A stretch of DNA of 64,000 bases from contig OW386286.2 in NCBI GenBank assembly GCA_936432065.2, positions 118,798,902 through 118,862,901 of the forward strand, given 5' to 3'. Positions 38,001 to 44,000 of the stretch are shown here, one piece after another. The stretch comes from Rutpela maculata. Lineage: Eukaryota > Arthropoda > Insecta > Coleoptera > Cerambycidae. Position numbers and translations under genes: made by a program. The stretch's first letter is position 1; the number at the start of each line of letters is the position of its first letter. The notes beneath the pieces are model-generated. The model saw only the letters and a list, made by a program, of their open reading frames with translations. It did no database searches and was not told where the DNA came from.

Positions 38001-41000
38001 TCTTCATAGATCTAGCGAGTCCTTCCGCTTAGCGAGTCCTTCCGCTTTAACTTTGGCTTCGGCGTCTTTCGAAGTCGCTATTATTTCAACTAGAGCATCA
38101 TAGATCTCCCCCATTTGATACCTTCGGGGTGTCAAACCATCTATTCTGCTAGACCAGCGCGTTGTACTCAACGGTTTCAATGTTAGGTTCGTAATGTTGC
38201 CTTTCAGTACATCCTATCGAGTCGTTGATGCAGAAAAAAACGTGAACAATTCTTGAATTGTTGAGAAGAAGCCCACTAACTGACCAGACTCTGAGGCAGC
38301 ATTGTTAAGGACTAAATTTAATGAGTGGCAACCGCAGGGAACAAAAAATGCCCTTGGATTTTCAAGAATCAGTCTACGCTGTACACCTGATCTAATGCCC
38401 TTCATGTTCGCTCCGTTGTCGTAACCTTGTCCGTGAATACATTGCACGTCAAGTCCCAAGTCTTTTAACTTTTTCAATAACAGTTCAGTTAATCTTGCAC
38501 CGCTGGTGTCAAGTGCCGGGAAAAAAACCAATAAAAAATTCTTCGGGGATGAATTCATTGGTCTTAGGGTCGAAACATACTATTCGACTCTACTGATATC
38601 CGGCGTACAGTCCATTATAATTGAGTAGTACTTGGCTTCTTTGATCAAGGCAATTATTTTATGTAAAACGTTTTCGCCCATCTGCTCCATGAGCTCATCT
38701 TGAATTGTTTTGCTCAAATAAGACACTGACCACCTCTTGCAATCTTTTTGCAGCTGCACTTTCCGAATATGTTCTTCCAAGATGGGATCAAATTTTGATA
38801 ACATTTCTATGCATTTTAAGAAATTCCCGTTGTTTTTATCGAATAAGCGATCACTTGACCCTCTGAAAGCTAAATTTTGGGAAGCCAACATTTGAATGAC
38901 TGCTATTATTCTCTGAATAAGATTTCGCCAAAGTTTTATTTGGATATTTAGCTGTGCTTGCTGAACAGTATCGATAGTTTTGTTGCATTTTAATCTTTGG
39001 TCCAGCTCTCTCCACTTCACAAAAGCTTTCATGTGGCCTGCACTTTTTTCGTGTTGCTCCAAATATCGATGGACGTTTTTCCAGTCCGAATATCCTTCCT
39101 TCTTCCAGGGTATGGTTTGGTCACCAAATAAAAAGCAACAAAAACAGTATACTGAGTCATTTTTAATTTAATACAACAGCCAGGGTCTAGTCACTTCATC
39201 TCCATTTCTGAGATATTTTAAATAAAGTGCTGCCGTGAAACAACGTCCTTGACTGTTTCTTGGAAAATCACAATTTTTGACTTGCAGAACTTGCAGACTT
39301 GCGACTACCAGAATCTGTCTAGTACTGTGACTCATGTTGTTGCGATTCCAGGTTCCCGGATCTGAGTCCAAATTAAAATTTGGCGTGGTTGCATTAGGGG
39401 TTGCATGTTTATTGCTGTCATCACTAACTTCCATAATCTCGTCTTCGTTTTCAATAATCCCATTATCATCCTCTTCACTGTTGTCATGAATTTCTTCACA
39501 ATCTTCAATAGAAGCTTGGGCTTCTCCTTCTTCATCCTTGTCGTTGTCCTCTTGAATCATTTGACCAATTTCGTCATTTTTGTCTTCTACCATTTCGTCC
39601 ATTTCTACATTAGTTTCGTCATCAGGGTGTGCTAGTGTTCCTGCTTCAGTGCAAGAAGAATCAGAGATATTTTCATGAATCCCAGAACCCCCAGGCACAT
39701 CCACATTGTCCAAAGTAACAGAGCTTGAGTTTAAAAATCCCAACATTCTTTCTGATAACTTTTCGTTTCTTGATTCTAAATCGATGACCCGACAGTTTTG
39801 GTTTCTTCTTGTCCATCTCCTGCAGAAATAAATTATCTGCTATGTAATTTCAACATTTTTAACATTACAAATATACAAGGTACACGTATACGTTTTTCAA
39901 TAACGGCATCTTTTAGAAAAAGACCGTCATATTTAAAATTTAAAAGCATTTTTGAACTTCCCTTTAATAAACAATTAAGAAAATGCAAAAATCCGCCATT
40001 TAAAATTTTTCAAGTAAATCAACTTTTCTCCTTGATGTTCAATTGTTTGTTTCTTAGCAGCATCGGATTTCCCGAAAAAAACTATGTCAGATTGATATTT
40101 AAACCACGAATTTGTCGAAAGAACTACCGAGAAAATCGAGCATTAACTGGGACACCCTGTACAACATGACAATAAAACCAAAAAGAAAACTGCTTAAGAT
40201 AAGTATAAGAAAAGATAACATAATAAAAAGACTGCGAAAAAACACAATTTTAGACATACCTTGTTTAAAGAAAAGCCTTCCGGGACTTGGATTTAATCCA
40301 AAACTTTTATTAGCTTATATGTATCAATATTATACTCAAAATGATGTTAATTATTATGTGTGTGGTGTGTGACAGGACAGGTAGTCCTCCGAAGGTCCAG
40401 GGGGGGCGATCGCCGCTCTGGATCCGCCGGCCGATGAGGCGTGAAAAAATTAACCCGAAAATGCGCCCCCGAATCCTGTGTAGTGAGGCAGTCGCCTCTC
40501 TGCCTCATGCCACCGTCCGGCCCTGCCCCGAGGTTGTTACAATTCACTCTTACCATTGTCCTTGATCAGCATTTTCCAAAACGGTAAACGTCTTTAACAA
40601 GAAAAAACAAAGAAACAATTTTACACTCCATGACAGGGTAGGTTGAGGTCCCCCTAAGGGCGGTTGAGGTCTACTACCTGACATTACCTTTCACCATCTG
40701 TTATAATCCTAATGAAAAAATAAAGAATCCCTCCAAAAACAGTCGATGACAAGCTGTCATGCAAGAAATAAGGGGTGATTTTGGCCGCTTAGCCGCATGA
40801 ACAAAAACTTTTTTCAGTTATTCGTATTCAGCACCCTCGAAAGAATAGGGTTCATAACTTTAGCACGATTTTGCATACTTTCCGACTCCTTACTTCCACT
40901 ATAAGTCATTTATTGTTAAGTGTTCGGGGGTCGCCACCTCGTCAATTCTACGAATATGAGTCTGTGAAGGAACTTCTAACATAATTTAGTGATGAACGAA

Positions 41001-44000
41001 AGAGGTTCTTATTTTTGTCGTAGCATCAACGGTTCACAAGATATTTACGTTTGAAATTTCACAAAGATGGCAGCTAATAAATGCAATCCCCTACCCCGCC
41101 GAATACTTTAAAACGAAAGAATTGACTTACGTTACTTAAAAAAACCTATTGATTGTACTATCTGGAATAAAATTATTGACAGTATAGTCGCACTTTGGTT
41201 AATTAAACACCATGGAACCGTCGAAGTTGACACGAACCACAGACAAATTCGGTGTTTTATTTGATATCTGATATCACACGAGGAGTGAGGTGCCAACGCA
41301 GGGAGTTAGGAACTGAGTTTTCGCATAACTTTTTATGTTCTATAGTATAGAAACCGAAGCCGAACCTTTGCTCTTATTAAGATGAGTTGAATCGAGTCAA
41401 AAATTGAGAAATTTATTGTGATCTGTCATTATGATGATTCAGACTCATAGTAAACTTGGTATTCCACAGGGATCATTGTTAGGATGTCTGTTATTTCTAT
41501 TATGCAGGATTACTGGTAACTCCACGTATTCCTGTCAAGGGGTCTTAAAGGACCTAATTTGCAATAATTTCGACTCACGTGTGTGTGTTTCGAGATATTT
41601 CAATTTTTCACTTTTTATCGATAAACCCCGAATTTGCATATTCAAAATTAAATTTAAAAATGACCACTAATTCAATAGCACAGATTTTAATTTTCTTAGA
41701 TAACTCTTCAACAATGCATTATTAACAGTAAAATGTCAAAAACTTCCCAATGGTCCAAGGATGTAACAAAAATAAATACAATTTTTTTCGATTTTTTGGT
41801 TTCTGTTACGATGACACGGCGATATATTACAAAAATTCATTAATACGTTAATTGTAAAAATCATGTAAATATAACATATCTTCATTATTAGCTTTTCAAC
41901 GAGGTAAAAATGTTATTAAAAAAAAACTAGTTTCACAAAAAAGTTCAATAACAGATGATCAGGTAGAGCGCGTTAATTGCTTGATATTTTAGAGAGCCCT
42001 TTACCTGCTTTTAAGCTTTTAACGGTACTTCGAGTAGAAGCTTCAGGATTAGTCTTTTGACATTATGCCAAAAACCACTAACCAGTTAGATTCAGTTTTA
42101 ATGCAGCACTACGCTATACATAAAGTGATCATTAGTCCCGGATTAGGCGGGACAGTCTCGTTTTTTGAAGTCTCGCATTGTCGCAAAAGTTCCGCATTGG
42201 TTTTAAAAACGTTTTTTTCCTAATAGCCCCCGCTCATCAATTATGAGATTTTCAGATCTTTCAAATGTGACGGGGGACGATAATAAATAGCATGCAGTTA
42301 ACACAACTTTCAACGAAGAAAAATATACAGGATGGTAACCATAATGAAATAATTAAAAAAATTAATAAAAAAAATGTGATGAAGGACGACAATATTTCAT
42401 ACGTAGTTAACACAACTATCAAGAAAGAAAAATTAAAAATAAAATGTGACGAAAGATGATACTATTTTGCATGCAGTTAACGCTAAAGTTAAGTTAACGT
42501 TAAAGGACGATAATATTTCGCCTGTAATTAGCAGAATTGTTAAAGAAAAATATTTAAAATATACAGCGATCATCCAAAAAAGATAATGAAAGATGGGTAA
42601 CACAAATCTCAAGGAAGGATATAAATAAATTAAATAGGTCATCACCCTAAAAAAATTGATGAAAAAGTGCAGAGATGGGTAAAGAAAACTTTCCAATTAG
42701 AGTTCCCAGGAAATTTTCGGAAGTTTCCGGAACGAAGTTTTGATAAAAAAGAAAGTTTCCAGTAAAATATTTGAATATTCCATAAGTTTCCAAAGGAAAC
42801 TTTCGCGGAATTTTGTAAACGCTCGAATATTCAAATATTCATATTTTATTGGAAACTTTTATTTTTATCAGAATGTTGTTCCAGAAACTTTAAAATGGAG
42901 TTTGCTTTGGAGTTTGTTTAAAGTTTCCTTTACCCATCTCGGAAAAAATGTGACGAATGATAATATTTCACATATAGTTAAAACAACTGTCATTGAAATA
43001 AAATATGAAAAATATACAGGATATTCACTATAAACAATAATTATGGAGGAAGTAATATTTGGATTGTAGTTGACATAATTACCGAGGAAGAAACCTGACA
43101 TGCATTTAGTGAAAAGTACCTAGATAGGATAGTCACTCTAAAAATAACTAATTCAGAAACGACAGAGGAAAATAATATTTGGAATGTAGTTGTCACTATT
43201 GCCAAGAAGGAAACCTAATAAAAAAAATACACATGGCAGTCATCCTACAGAAGAAATAATGAATGAATGAAAAGTGCTAAATAGAGCGGAAATTTTTGCG
43301 TAAATACTTTTACAGATTTTTTTCGTTAATGATTGCTTTTAAGGGCGTTCATCTTGCATATTTTTCACTAAAAGAACGGCAGATTTCTTCCTTGATTATT
43401 TCGCAACTACGATGAAAATATTATCCACGTTTTTCCCTGAATTATATTTTTAAGATACCCACTCTATATATTTTTCACTGTAGTTCTTCGTTGGAAATAA
43501 CGTCAATTACCTACCTAATACTATTCTCCTCCGCCAAGTAGTTTTGACCAACAGAAGAGATAGAGAAAGAGAGAGAGAGAGAGAGAGAGTGATTGACGTA
43601 ATTAATAGTATATTATTCAACGAGAGTGTAATGATGGCTATTGCTCGGGAGGATGGCGTCCCTTCGATATGGAAAGGAAATACAAATTTTACTCAAGTGG
43701 ATTATTTTCTATTGGAAAAACCTTGAATTTCATCAAATCATTACCGTTCTTTATTCGACAAATTTTATCATATTTTCAATTTATCTTTTGCGTTGGATGG
43801 ACTTAGAATGAGTATTTTCGAAAAACTGCAACCCTACGAAACAAGCTCGAAACACGGTCGACTGTCCTGTACTTTTGGAGATCATACATAACAACCTATT
43901 GTTGTGTATTGTGGTGTTGAAGAATTACTTTTATTTGGATTTACAATAAATTGAACATGCCTAACTCTTCCAAGGGATAGGTAGTTTTTTGTATAGGCAT

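Larger units (their letters stand above)
35838..40900. mobile_element. TIR element split by a hAT transposon
   Basis: Arms of about 330 bp start AGTGGAAGTAAGGAGT (left) and end CCTTACTTCCACT (right) and share CAAAATCGTGCTAAAGTTATG, GGGTGCTGA(G/A)TACGAATAAC and GCATGAACAAAAAC-type blocks. Without the inserted hAT (36869-40525) it is 1.4 kb. A weak cysteine-rich motif (GGCAKRCGCIKLGF) at 36394-36470 aligns with the remnant at 20327, suggesting the same protein family once sat here. Confidence 0.7.

Noticed and set aside
43544..43726. Arg/Glu repeat protein
   Set aside because: Produced by the (GA)n microsatellite.
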